Assembly: GCF_006265175.1 (NCBI RefSeq) | Contig: NZ_VDCQ01000014.1 | Span: forward strand, 90,252-154,251 | Length of the DNA stretch: 64,000 nucleotides | DNA from: Paenibacillus hemerocallicola | Lineage (GTDB): Bacteria; Bacillota; Bacilli; Paenibacillales; NBRC-103111 | Direction of reading: 5' to 3' | In this document: positions 25,228 through 33,588 of the stretch, in pieces | How positions within the stretch are numbered: the stretch's first letter is position 1 | Layout of the letters: each line of letters starts with the position of its first letter | The notes under the pieces: model-generated | What the model saw: only the letters and a program-made list of their open reading frames with translations | Databases searched by the model: none | What the model was told of the DNA's origin: nothing | Made by a program: the position numbers and the translations under genes

Positions 25228-26193
25228 ATGGAGAATCGGGCGTTTTTGTCCCGTCCGCACCAGCTCGAACAAAAGCTTGCGCAATGGAAGGAGCAGGCCG
25301 GCGACCGTCTCAGGCTCGATTATGAGATGTCGTACAGCGGGCATAAGGTGTATGGCATTACGTTGTCCGATTGGTCCGTGCCGCAAAGCGACAAAGTAGC
25401 GGTATATGCAGCGCAGCCGCATGCGCACGAGCCTGCCACGACGGCAGGGATGATCGATGTGATCGAGCAATTGGTGTTCGGCCGTCATACGACGGGAAGC
25501 GCGACTAGCCTGGATGTGGAAAAAGTACTGGCCAAAACGATCGTCACGTTTAATCCGATCGGCAATCCGCTTGGCTCGGACCGTTCCCGGTACGACTACT
25601 ATGACGGTTCCCAAATACCGAACGAACGATTTTGGTGCATCATGTTCGGAGAAGATCCGGATCGTCCGGGCAAGCAATGGCATCGTTACGATGTGTTCGA
25701 TACGCGGGAGGTGAAGGCTCCCGACCCGATCGGCATCGTCTATGAGCCTGTAGACGATTTCCGCCATGTTGAACCGAACCGCAGTCAATTGTCGTCGTAC
25801 TCGCGATTGTTTCGGCGCATGGATGCGCAATACCGGTATTTATACTGGCTGGATTTGCATCAGACGGAGTTCGTCAATTCGCCGACACAGTGCTGCATTT
25901 TGCTACCGCTGAAGGATGCCGCGCCACAATCCCTTCACGAAGGAAACGTCGCATGGGCGGAAGAAATTACGCAAGCTTGGCAGGAGGCGGGATATACGAC
26001 CATTTCACCGAAGCACACCTCCTATACGGGAGTTCAAGCCGAGTACTTTCGCCAAAACTGGGGGAAGGTCCATCAGCGAATGAACCGGATCACTACGGAA
26101 GTGAAAAATAACGGAGCCGATTTTCCGGCGGATAAACAGATGGCTGCCGAAGCGCTGGCGATTGAGACGACTTTGCGGCGGTTGATCGGATAA
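25228..26193 (+). CDS. M14-like zinc carboxypeptidase/deacylase
   Basis: 321 residues resembling the M14 metallocarboxypeptidase fold. The zinc motif HxxE is H65-A-H-E68 (AAQPHAHEPATT) and the third ligand is H211 (YWLDLHQTEF); FNPIGNPLGSDRSR corresponds to the substrate-carboxylate region. The C-terminal catalytic Glu was not identified with certainty. I prefer ATG 25228, with GGAG 9 bases upstream, over ATG 25222. No signal peptide: it acts inside the cell on material brought in by the adjacent SBP. It could be a peptidase or a deacylase such as the succinylglutamate desuccinylase group. Confidence 0.7.
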   Translation: MENRAFLSRPHQLEQKLAQWKEQAGDRLRLDYEMSYSGHKVYGITLSDWSVPQSDKVAVYAAQPHAHEPATTAGMIDVIEQLVFGRHTTGSATSLDVEKVLAKTIVTFNPIGNPLGSDRSRYDYYDGSQIPNERFWCIMFGEDPDRPGKQWHRYDVFDTREVKAPDPIGIVYEPVDDFRHVEPNRSQLSSYSRLFRRMDAQYRYLYWLDLHQTEFVNSPTQCCILLPLKDAAPQSLHEGNVAWAEEITQAWQEAGYTTISPKHTSYTGVQAEYFRQNWGKVHQRMNRITTEVKNNGADFPADKQMAAEALAIETTLRRLIG

Positions 26194-26249
26194 GGATTCA
26201 GTCAAAAGATGTACGGCAAAGTTACAGAGCATCGGAAGGAGAACGTTCC

Positions 26250-27248
26250 ATGACACGCAGCATATTGGTGCAAATTCCCGTCAATGAAGTATCGCAGTTT
26301 CTAGACAAGACGTCCAGGGCGCAGCTCGAATCGTTCGGACGCATCATATGGAATCCGCACAATCGGCCGCTTACACAGGAGGAACTGATCCGGTACATTC
26401 CCGAGGCGCACACAGTCGTGACGACTTGGCGCAGCGCTCCCGTGACGGACGAGGTGCTGAAGCACGCGCGGCAGCTCAAGCTGATTGCGCACATGGCCGG
26501 TGCGGTGAAGCCGTACATGACGCCGAATATATACGACCGGGGCATTCGCGTGCTGAATAGCGGGTTCGCCATTGCGGTATCCGTCGGAGAGTCGGTTCTG
26601 GCCATCATGCTGGCGCTTGGCCACAATATTGTCCAGGTCGACCGTCGTATGCGGAACGGAGAAGCATGGAAGGACGCAAGCCTCGAGACGTTTGAGCTGC
26701 GGGGCAAAACGGTCGGTCTCGTAGGACTTGGCATGGTCGCCCGAGAGGTCATCAAGGTGCTCCAGCCGTTTCAGCCGCGTCTGCTCGGCTACGATCCGTA
26801 CTTCCCCGCCGATCGGGCGGCGGAGCTCGGCGTGGAGCTGCTGCCGCTGGCCGAGCTGCTGTCCCGCTCCGATATCGTTTCCCTTCATGCGCCGAAAATA
26901 CCCGAGACGTACCGGATGATCGGACGCCGCGAGCTTGCCTTGCTCAGAGACGGAGCGATGCTGATCAACACGGCGCGGGGCGGACTTATCGATGAGGAAG
27001 CGTTGCTGGAGCAGTTGCGTACCGGACGGATAGTAGCGGGTCTCGACGTATTCGAGAAAGAGCCGCTGGCGGGCGACAGCGAATTCCGCAGGCTGCCGAA
27101 TGTGCTGGCAAGGCCCCATCTGGCCGGAGTCAACCGGGATTCGAAGCTGCGCATCGGCTCTCTGCTGGTGGAGGAGATGCGCAGCTTCTATGAGGGCGGA
27201 ACGCTGCGTTTCGAAGTGATGCGCCAACAGCTGGAATTGATGACGTGA
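26250..27248 (+). CDS. D-isomer-specific 2-hydroxyacid dehydrogenase
   Basis: 332 residues. NAD-binding motif GKTVGLVGLGMVAREVIKVL (around residue 155), LHAPKIPETYRMIGR, NTARGGLIDEEALLEQL and the closing catalytic His region LARPHLAG. AAGGAG lies about 9 bases before ATG 26250. These enzymes interconvert 2-keto and D-2-hydroxy acids using NAD(P)H. Last gene of the nitrilase-SBP-M14 operon; the terminator at 27306 follows. It probably oxidises or reduces the acid released by the two hydrolases. Confidence 0.88.
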   Translation: MTRSILVQIPVNEVSQFLDKTSRAQLESFGRIIWNPHNRPLTQEELIRYIPEAHTVVTTWRSAPVTDEVLKHARQLKLIAHMAGAVKPYMTPNIYDRGIRVLNSGFAIAVSVGESVLAIMLALGHNIVQVDRRMRNGEAWKDASLETFELRGKTVGLVGLGMVAREVIKVLQPFQPRLLGYDPYFPADRAAELGVELLPLAELLSRSDIVSLHAPKIPETYRMIGRRELALLRDGAMLINTARGGLIDEEALLEQLRTGRIVAGLDVFEKEPLAGDSEFRRLPNVLARPHLAGVNRDSKLRIGSLLVEEMRSFYEGGTLRFEVMRQQLELMT

Positions 27249-27305
27249 TTGAATATTTGAATGGACAATTACATGTTTACGTACCGGCCGGAGCATGACG
27301 GCGAG

Positions 27306-27334
27306 GTCCGTTCCTTGGTGGAACGGGCTTTTTT
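27306..27334 (+). terminator. Rho-independent terminator
   Basis: GTCCGTTCC and GGAACGGGC (9 pairs with one G-U) enclose a 5-base loop; TTTTTTGTTTT follows. It ends the nitrilase operon. Confidence 0.85.
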
Positions 27335-27364
27335 GTTTTCCAGGGATGCGGAAAGATGCGCTTG

Positions 27365-27414
27365 TTGACACCCGGCAACGGCTTCATTTATAGTATGTGT
27401 AACCGGTACCGTAA
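27365..27414 (+). promoter_or_regulatory. Promoter and LacI-type operator of the ribokinase operon
   Basis: TTGACA (27365-27370), 18-base spacer, TATAGT (27389-27394). Directly after it, at the probable start site, lies GTGTAACCGGTACCGTAAC, whose TGTAACCGGT half resembles LacI-family operators with a central CG. The downstream LacI protein probably represses here. Confidence 0.65.
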
Positions 27415-27510
27415 CTATGAATTCTTTGTATTAAAGCTGTTATTGAGATTGTATGTAACTGTTTCCACATTGCGGGCAAGGTAACCGCGAAAGGCAAGTA
27501 GGTGAAATTC

Positions 27511-28500
27511 ATGGCAACGATTCGTGATGTTAGCAAGCTGGCCAACGTATCCGTCGCTACGGTCTCCAGAGTCATCAATCAAAGCGGCTATGTCAATGAG
27601 GTGACGGAGAAAGCGGTGCGGCAGGCGATGGAGACGTTGAGCTACGTACCCAGCGATATGGCACGCAGCCTCGCCGGGAAAAAATCCGCGACCATAGCCT
27701 TGATCGTTCCGGACATCCTGAATCCGTTCTTTCCGGAACTGGCCCGTGCTGTCGAGGATGCGGCGCATCAGCTCGGCTACACGGTTATTTTATGCAACTC
27801 CGACCATGACCCGGAGAAGGAACGAAATTATTTCGGCATGTTGAAGAACAAGCGGATCGACGGCATTATTGTAGCTTCCTATACGATTCATCCGCAGCAG
27901 CTGCTGGAGCTGCAAAGGCAATCTATTGCGGCCGTAGTAATCGACAATCACTTTCCGTCGCATCCCATCTTGGCTCTTCAATCCAAAAATCGCGAGGGTG
28001 CCGTCATGGCGGTTCGTCATCTGCTGGACCGGGGCTGCACGACAATCGCCCATATTTCCGGTCCGTTGGAGATTTTGCCGTCCAGAGAGCGGTTGCTCGG
28101 CTACGAGCTTGTCATGCGGGAGCACGGAATGTTTGCCCCGAGCCTGATTGCGGAGGGAGATTTCCATGTAGAGGGCGGATACCGGGCCATGCAGGAGCTT
28201 CTCAAGCTTCATCCCGATATTGACGGTGTATTCGCGGGCAACGATTTGATGGCGATCGGCGCTCTGAAAGCACTCTACATAGCCGGCAAAGCAGTGCCGC
28301 AGGATGTAAAGCTGATCGGATTCGACGGCATAGCGCTTGCAACGGTCGTTCCGGAATTGAGCACGATCGCTCAACCCATCGCGGAGATGGGCAAGCTGGC
28401 CACGCATTATTTGATGCGGCAAATCCGCAACGAACCGGTCGAGTGCAAAACGCATGAGCTGGACGTGCGGCTGCTCGTTCGCCAGTCCACAACCGATTAA
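27511..28500 (+). CDS. LacI family repressor (RbsR-like)
   Basis: 329 residues. HTH start MATIRDVSKLANVSVATVSR followed by hinge helix NEVTEKAVRQAMETLSYVPS; the effector domain begins TIALIVPDILNPFFPELAR and contains GVFAGNDLMAIGAL and LIGFDGI. ATG 27511 has AGGTGA just upstream. It precedes ribokinase in the same transcript, and an operator-like word overlaps its promoter, so it is probably an autoregulated, RbsR-like repressor. No ribose transporter or D-ribose pyranase gene follows. Confidence 0.9.
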   Translation: MATIRDVSKLANVSVATVSRVINQSGYVNEVTEKAVRQAMETLSYVPSDMARSLAGKKSATIALIVPDILNPFFPELARAVEDAAHQLGYTVILCNSDHDPEKERNYFGMLKNKRIDGIIVASYTIHPQQLLELQRQSIAAVVIDNHFPSHPILALQSKNREGAVMAVRHLLDRGCTTIAHISGPLEILPSRERLLGYELVMREHGMFAPSLIAEGDFHVEGGYRAMQELLKLHPDIDGVFAGNDLMAIGALKALYIAGKAVPQDVKLIGFDGIALATVVPELSTIAQPIAEMGKLATHYLMRQIRNEPVECKTHELDVRLLVRQSTTD

Positions 28501-28528
28501 CCAATATAGTGTAAAGGGGCCACTCTGC

Positions 28529-29446
28529 ATGAAACGCACTCGCATAGTCGTCGTAGGAAGCTTGAACATGGATTTGGTCGTCAGCGCGCATCGGATACCG
28601 GAGATCGGGGAGACGATTTCTGGCCACGACTTTCACACGATACCGGGGGGAAAGGGGGCTAACCAGGCGGTAGGCTGCGCCAAGCTGGGAGCGGATGTTG
28701 CCATGCTGGGCGCCGTAGGCAATGACTCCTATGGAAAGGCTATCGTCGAAAGCTTGTTGTCCTATGGCGTGGCCACGGACAACATAGCTATTCTTGCGGA
28801 TAATACCGGTATTGCCTCTATCATCCATACGTCGACGGATAACTGCATAATCGTTGTGCCCGGGGCTAATGCCGCGTTCGACACGGAGCGGCTGGCGGCG
28901 CTCGAGCCGCAAATCGCCCGGGCGGGCGTGCTGCTCGTGCAATTGGAGATCGATATCAAGACAGTGGAGAGAGCGTTGGAGGTGGCCAAGAGCAACGGCG
29001 TCACGACGATTCTCAACCCCGCTCCGGCGGTAAGCTTGCCGGAGCGTATGCTGCGATTGGCCGATTTCGTTACGCCGAACGAGACCGAGCTGGAGGTGCT
29101 GTGCGGCCATAAAATAAGCGGCGAAGCCGAGCTGGAGCAGGTGCTTGCCGGCTGGAACGAACGGTATGGAGGACAGCTGATCGTGACGCGAGGAGCGGCA
29201 GGCTGTTCCTACTATAGCGAGGGAAGGCTGCATACGGTTCCCGCTCTCTCCGTGGAAGTAGTCGATACAACCGGAGCGGGGGACGCCTTCAATGGCGCGC
29301 TGGCCCATTGTCTGGCGCAAGGCTGGCCGATGGAGAAGGCCGTTCCTTTCGCCGTAGCGACATCGTCACTGTCGGTGACCCGATTCGGCGCGCAAGCCGG
29401 TATGCCTCGGCTGCAGGAAGTGCTGGAGCGTTTGTCCGGCAGCTGA
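28529..29446 (+). CDS. rbsK: Ribokinase
   Basis: 305 residues, PfkB family. Motifs: VVVGSLNMDLV at the start, IPGGKGANQAVGCAKLGADV (residues about 38-57), NPAPAV, TPNETE and the ATP/catalytic signature DTTGAGDAFNGALAHCL with the catalytic Asp. ATG 28529 has AAAGGGG about 10 bases upstream. It converts ribose to ribose 5-phosphate using ATP. Encoded 28 bases after a LacI repressor; deoxyribokinase or another pentose kinase activity is possible because no rbs transport genes are present. Confidence 0.9.
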   Translation: MKRTRIVVVGSLNMDLVVSAHRIPEIGETISGHDFHTIPGGKGANQAVGCAKLGADVAMLGAVGNDSYGKAIVESLLSYGVATDNIAILADNTGIASIIHTSTDNCIIVVPGANAAFDTERLAALEPQIARAGVLLVQLEIDIKTVERALEVAKSNGVTTILNPAPAVSLPERMLRLADFVTPNETELEVLCGHKISGEAELEQVLAGWNERYGGQLIVTRGAAGCSYYSEGRLHTVPALSVEVVDTTGAGDAFNGALAHCLAQGWPMEKAVPFAVATSSLSVTRFGAQAGMPRLQEVLERLSGS

Positions 29447-29577
29447 AGGGAACGCGCGACCCATGCGCCGATAGGAGGCGGATGGACGCTATTGCCGCAT
29501 GGATCGGGCGCGGCGTCGCCCGAAGCTCTGAAATACGATCGCTTGCGAAGCTCCTTGCGGGCTTATTTCCCTTCGAT

Positions 29578-29628
29578 GGGCAGAGCGGGGCGTCGGGTTG
29601 TTCCGTCGTCCCGCTTCTGCCTTTTTTT
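29578..29628 (+). terminator. Rho-independent terminator after ribokinase
   Basis: GGCAGAGCGGG pairs with CCCGCTTCTGCC over an imperfect long stem (29578-29592 with 29607-29621), followed by seven T. The 130 bases between the gene and the hairpin hold no supported gene. Confidence 0.8.
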
Positions 29629-29730
29629 GCGCTTCTACAAGGATCGAACAATAGTGAAACTTTTTGGAGATTACTCTCCTATCCTTTTGCCTCGGCGGTT
29701 TCTATACTGGAACTAACTGATGAAGAAAGG

Positions 29731-29955
29731 ATGATGGATGTGCTCGCACAGACAGAAGCAAGTGGGAGCGCCGGGCTATCCGCCAAGCCGGCCAGGCGGA
29801 AAGTCGAGCGCTGGGAGGCGCCCGTCGCCGGCTATTTGTTTATTTCGCCGTGGCTGGCCGGGTTTTGATTGGACTCCCCGGTACCGCGTTCGGGACGCTC
29901 GTGCTGCTGAACTGTTGGCGGAGCCACGCGCGAGTTCGCGGGTTAAATTGGATAT
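29731..29955 (+). pseudogene. Sugar ABC transporter permease, internal deletion remnant
   Basis: An RBS-preceded frame (from 29731) encodes PARRKVERWEAPVAGYLFIS then PWLAGF and stops at 29868. This is the N-terminus and first membrane helix of a MalF/LplB-type sugar permease. The -1 frame continues GLPGTAFGTLVLLNCWRSH (about 29868-29930), which resembles the region just before the EAA loop of such permeases. So roughly half the gene was deleted and the frame lost. It is the only permease trace in the window, although seven family 1 SBPs are present. Confidence 0.6.
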
Positions 29956-30071
29956 GTAGATGAGCTCCCGCTAGCGGGAAATAGACAGCACTATAAAGGT
30001 TCATTTTTCGCACCGGAACAATTAACCAGAACTGAAAGCCCTTCCGTTTTTAAACAAGGAAGGGTTATTCG
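29956..30071. other. Short intergenic region with a CCCGCTAGCGGG palindrome
   Basis: A 12-bp palindrome (29967-29979) follows the permease remnant, then a stem-loop CCCTTCC (30039-30045)/GGAAGGG (30058-30064) that can terminate the minus-strand gene 30072-30398. Confidence 0.5.
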
Positions 30072-30398
30072 CTATTTTTGCGTATTTTGCAATTCTTCTT
30101 TTGAAACAATACGCCAGCCGTGTGCTTCAAGCTTCTTTATATACGTTTCTAGCGGTATTTCCTCCATTTCTATCGCAAGCGGTGTCAAAGAAACCCAGCA
30201 TTCATCAGCAGCATAGTTGATAGTAACTTTTACAACTTCATATCCATTGTGAAATTGCGGGTGAAATCCCGGATCATCCAGTATATCCCCTGTGACAGGA
30301 CGAATATTGGATTCGAATGTTTTCATCATGACTTCTTGTATATTCTTTTCTTTTCGTTCTTTTACGGATGTTATGAAAAGCATTAAATTTATTTTCAT
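30072..30398 (-). CDS. Hypothetical 108-residue protein, AT-rich
   Basis: ATG 30398 has AAGGAGA 6 bases upstream, and a stem-loop (30038-30065) follows the stop, so the unit looks like a genuine single gene. The product begins MKINLMLFITSVKERKEKNI and contains ECWVSLTPLAIEMEEIPLET and HGWRIVSKEEL near the end. No signal peptide, membrane helix or motif I recognise; cytoplasmic. It is clearly AT-richer than the genes on both sides and lies between a permease pseudogene and a MITE-like element, which suggests acquired or rearranged DNA. Confidence 0.65.
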   Translation of the reverse strand: MKINLMLFITSVKERKEKNIQEVMMKTFESNIRPVTGDILDDPGFHPQFHNGYEVVKVTINYAADECWVSLTPLAIEMEEIPLETYIKKLEAHGWRIVSKEELQNTQK

Positions 30399-30473
30399 GG
30401 ATGTCTCCTTCCTTTGTACTTACCTTTTGGAAGTATACCTCACAAGAACCAGTCGATCAATTTTCGCATCCTC

Positions 30474-30811
30474 CTCGACCTATGTCCCGCATCTCTCGGA
30501 GCCGTTCAATCCACGATGAGTTGTCGTAAATAGAGGAGCTGATTTCCGTTATGGCTCCGAATTTGGCTGCACTCCTGAATATAACGGCACAGGCTTCCGT
30601 TATTAGATCTGTCGGGGCGAAAATCGGTAGTGAACGGCGGAATAGTGGAGCGGTTTTCCGTTATTTTGCTATATACACTGGTAAATGGGTCGATAAGATA
30701 CTCCAGTCCGCTCTCTCTGGACTTGCGGTCTCGCGAGCGCCGGCAAAGGCAGCAAGCTGTCACAACCGATCATGCGAGCAAGCGCCTTGTGTATGCGAAT
30801 ATGCTGTCGCA
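30474..30811. mobile_element. MITE-like element, copy A (degenerate ends)
   Basis: The stretch aligns along its length with 56669-57016 (shared CGTAAATAGAGGA, GGTTTTCCGTTATTTTGCT, CAAGCGCCGGCAAAGGC-like). It contains units of the form GGA.C.G..TTCCGTTAT. The right end reads GTATGCGAATATGCTGTCG; the left end (CGACCTATGTCCCGCAT, from 30476) is its degenerate inverted partner. Frames across it are not genes. It lies just upstream of the AraC gene 30942. Confidence 0.65.
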
Positions 30812-30941
30812 GGTAAAAATGGTGGTTGATCTTACTCGACAAAGAACGTTATGGACGCGATCATGGCTCTTCGTATACGATAAAGTGAAGGGCAGCGCTT
30901 CATCTGCCATCCCAACTTGCGGTTGTCATAGGAGGATCGCG

Positions 30942-33224
30942 ATGAAATCGCGCAGATCGAAATATTTTTACAAGCTTATCGTATACGCCATTTGTCTCAT
31001 TACGTTCCCGATGGCCATACTCGGCGTATTCTCCTATATTCACTCCTCGCACACGGTTCAACGAAAGGTGAACGACGGCGCCTTGCAAATGCTGCTGCAA
31101 ATGCAGCAGCGCGTCGAGCAAAGCTTGCGGACGGCGGACAACGCGCTGACGCAGTATTCGCTGCAACCGTCGGTGCTGAGGCTGCTGACGGCGGAGGCGG
31201 AAAATGCGGGCATCGGCGGCAGCGGCCGGATCGAAGCGCTTCAGGAAGGACTGAGACGTATTCAGCTTTCCGATCTCGGTGTAGCCGATGTGCAGTTCAT
31301 CCAACTGCGCGATCAATGGAAAGTAACGTACGGCGGTTACGAGCCGTTCGGACCCGGCGATTCGGAATACAAGGAAACGTATGGCGGACGCCCCGGCTCC
31401 CGCTGGATAATAGGCGAGAGGACGATCGATCTCGTCAAAACGCTGCCGATCGGTGCGCCGGAGCCGGCGGCAGTCATTTTGTTCAAGGTGCCGTATGGGG
31501 GCTTCGGCAAATATATGTTCCGACATCAGGAGCTTGGCGAACCGTTTATTGTCGACGATTCGCTTCGCGTTGTCGCGCATACGGACCATTGGACCCGGGT
31601 CGGCACCTCTGCGACGTCCATGCCGTATGCCCGCCAGCTGCTTGACTCGGAAGCCGATAGCGGATTGTTTAAGACGGAGCTCGAAGGGGAGCCGTACAAC
31701 GTTATTTTCAGCAAGTCGGCCTACAACGGATGGACGTACGTATCGCTTCTGTCCGTCACCGAAATGACCCGTGAATCGGAAGCGATTAAATGGGTGACGC
31801 TTGCCGCCAGCGCAATTATTTTGCTTATAGGGTTCGCAGTCTCGCTATTGGGGGCAAACCGGCTGTACGGACCGATCCGGCGGCTATACGAGAGCGTTTT
31901 CCGTACCGAGGAAGAGGGGGGCGGACGGATGCCCGCCGGAGGCGAGGACGAGCTGCAGCTGATCGGCGAAAGGGTGAAAGCCGCGCTGCAGAGCGAGACG
32001 CGGATGAGCCGCGAGCTGAAGAGCCAGCGCGGCCGACTTCAGCATTTTTTCATGCTTAAGCTGTATTTGGGTCAGACGGATCCCGTGGAGCGGGATTACT
32101 ACGAGGCTTCCCTGAGGCAGAGCTGGAACGCGATGAGCGTACTCGTGCTTCAGATCGATACGTTGGAAGGAACCGGTTATGCGGAGAAGGACAAGGAGCT
32201 GCTGCTGTTTGCCGTTACCAATATTGTAGCGGAAATCATGCCGCAGGCAGACCGGCTATTGCAGCCGATCGTCATGGGAACGTCGAAGGTAACGCTGGTC
32301 GGAAGCCCGCTTGCGGACGAGCAGGAGTACAGCGCATGGCTGGACGGGGAGGCGAAGCGCATCCGGGAGACAGTCAAGCACTACTTGCGTTTGCCAGTCA
32401 GCATCGGCGTCAGCAGCCCGTTCCGTTCGTTGCATGACGCCGGCCGGGGCTACAAGGAAGCGGGCGAGGCGCTGCAATACCGGATCAAGCTGGGGCACGA
32501 AGCGGTCGTTCATATCGGCGACGTCCGGCCGGACCGCAGTCTCGCGCCGGAATACCCGGAAAAGGTGAAGGACGAGCTGATCGAGGCGGTCCGCATGGGC
32601 GAAGGAGATCGCGCACGTCTATTGCTGGAGCGGTTTGCGCGGGAGGTGTTCGCCGTACCGCTGTCGCATCGCCAATACCAGATGCTCATGATCGCTCTGC
32701 TAACCGATTTGCTGCGCAGTCTGCAGGAATACGAGGGCGTGCTCCAGTCGTTGTACGAGGAAGAGAAAGCGCTATACGACAGGTTGTTCGAATTCAAGAC
32801 ATCGGCGGAAATGACAGAGTGGATCAACCTCTCGGTCATCAAGCCGGCAATCCGGATGTTGGAGGAGCGGAAAAACAGGCAGCACCGCGGCATTACGGAC
32901 GAGCTGCTGCGCATGATCGAGAACGAGTACGACACTCCGCTTACGATCGAGCACTGCGCGTTCCGCATTCATTACCATCCGGACTACGTAAGACACGTGT
33001 TTCGCAAAGAAGCGGGCATGCCGTTCTCGGATTTTTTGGCCCGGCACAGACTGCAAATCGCCAAGTCGTGGCTGACCGGAACGGAGATGAGAATCGCCGA
33101 AATCGCCGAGAAGCTGCAATATACGAATGCGCAAAATTTCATTCGCTACTTCCGCAAAATGGAAGGGATGACGCCCGGACAATACCGGGATGCCAGGGGT
33201 TCCGGTTCGCAGGAACGACTGTAG
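30942..33224 (+). CDS. Membrane-anchored AraC family regulator (sensor 1)
   Basis: 760 residues. TM helix 1 about 12-34 (LIVYAICLITFPMAILGVFS), an extracytoplasmic Cache-like sensor to about 280, TM helix 2 (VTLAASAIILLIGFAVSLLG), a cytoplasmic linker, and a C-terminal AraC domain (TIEHCAFRIHYHPDYVRHVF, then IAEKLQYTNAQNFIRYFRKM). ATG 30942 has AGGAGG 6 bases upstream. Regulators of this build in Paenibacillaceae typically sense an extracellular sugar, often through an SBP, and activate the adjacent uptake and hydrolase genes. Here those are an SBP and two beta-helix proteins. MITE-like copy A lies directly upstream. Confidence 0.87.
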   Translation: MKSRRSKYFYKLIVYAICLITFPMAILGVFSYIHSSHTVQRKVNDGALQMLLQMQQRVEQSLRTADNALTQYSLQPSVLRLLTAEAENAGIGGSGRIEALQEGLRRIQLSDLGVADVQFIQLRDQWKVTYGGYEPFGPGDSEYKETYGGRPGSRWIIGERTIDLVKTLPIGAPEPAAVILFKVPYGGFGKYMFRHQELGEPFIVDDSLRVVAHTDHWTRVGTSATSMPYARQLLDSEADSGLFKTELEGEPYNVIFSKSAYNGWTYVSLLSVTEMTRESEAIKWVTLAASAIILLIGFAVSLLGANRLYGPIRRLYESVFRTEEEGGGRMPAGGEDELQLIGERVKAALQSETRMSRELKSQRGRLQHFFMLKLYLGQTDPVERDYYEASLRQSWNAMSVLVLQIDTLEGTGYAEKDKELLLFAVTNIVAEIMPQADRLLQPIVMGTSKVTLVGSPLADEQEYSAWLDGEAKRIRETVKHYLRLPVSIGVSSPFRSLHDAGRGYKEAGEALQYRIKLGHEAVVHIGDVRPDRSLAPEYPEKVKDELIEAVRMGEGDRARLLLERFAREVFAVPLSHRQYQMLMIALLTDLLRSLQEYEGVLQSLYEEEKALYDRLFEFKTSAEMTEWINLSVIKPAIRMLEERKNRQHRGITDELLRMIENEYDTPLTIEHCAFRIHYHPDYVRHVFRKEAGMPFSDFLARHRLQIAKSWLTGTEMRIAEIAEKLQYTNAQNFIRYFRKMEGMTPGQYRDARGSGSQERL

Positions 33225-33588
33225 CATGGAGTCTAGTACGCAAAAAAGCCGCGCATGATTACCGATGCAGCCGCTCGTGATTATCGCGAGCGGCTATCGG
33301 AGCGCAGCCGCGAGGGACGATTCGCCTGCTTCCGGCATGCAGCCGCTGCTGATTATGTACGTAACGGAAGGATGACCCTTATGATGGGAGGGCCGGGACG
33401 ACCGTATCCGGATCGGCTCGGTCCTCTCCCGGCTTCTTACAACCGCGAGGCTGTTCTAATGGAGGCCGGAGACGGGGGCATGCGGAACTGGAACTACGCA
33501 GTGAAGCGCGGCGGAAGCGGATGCACGGGGGGACAGGCAAAAACCGGCGGGAACGCCGGAGAAAAAAACAAAAGGAGTGTACCGACAG
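33225..33588. other. Leader region of SBP operon, 364 bp
   Basis: No supported gene. GCCGCTCG/CGAGCGGC hairpin at 33270-33294 may end the AraC transcript. A 20-base direct repeat ATGCAGCCGCT..TGATTAT occurs at 33265-33284 and 33337-33356. GGAG at 33574-33577 is the RBS of the SBP gene. Confidence 0.4.

Noticed and set aside
26301..27371. 356-codon minus-strand frame
   Set aside because: Antisense to the 2-hydroxyacid dehydrogenase; no motif or RBS.
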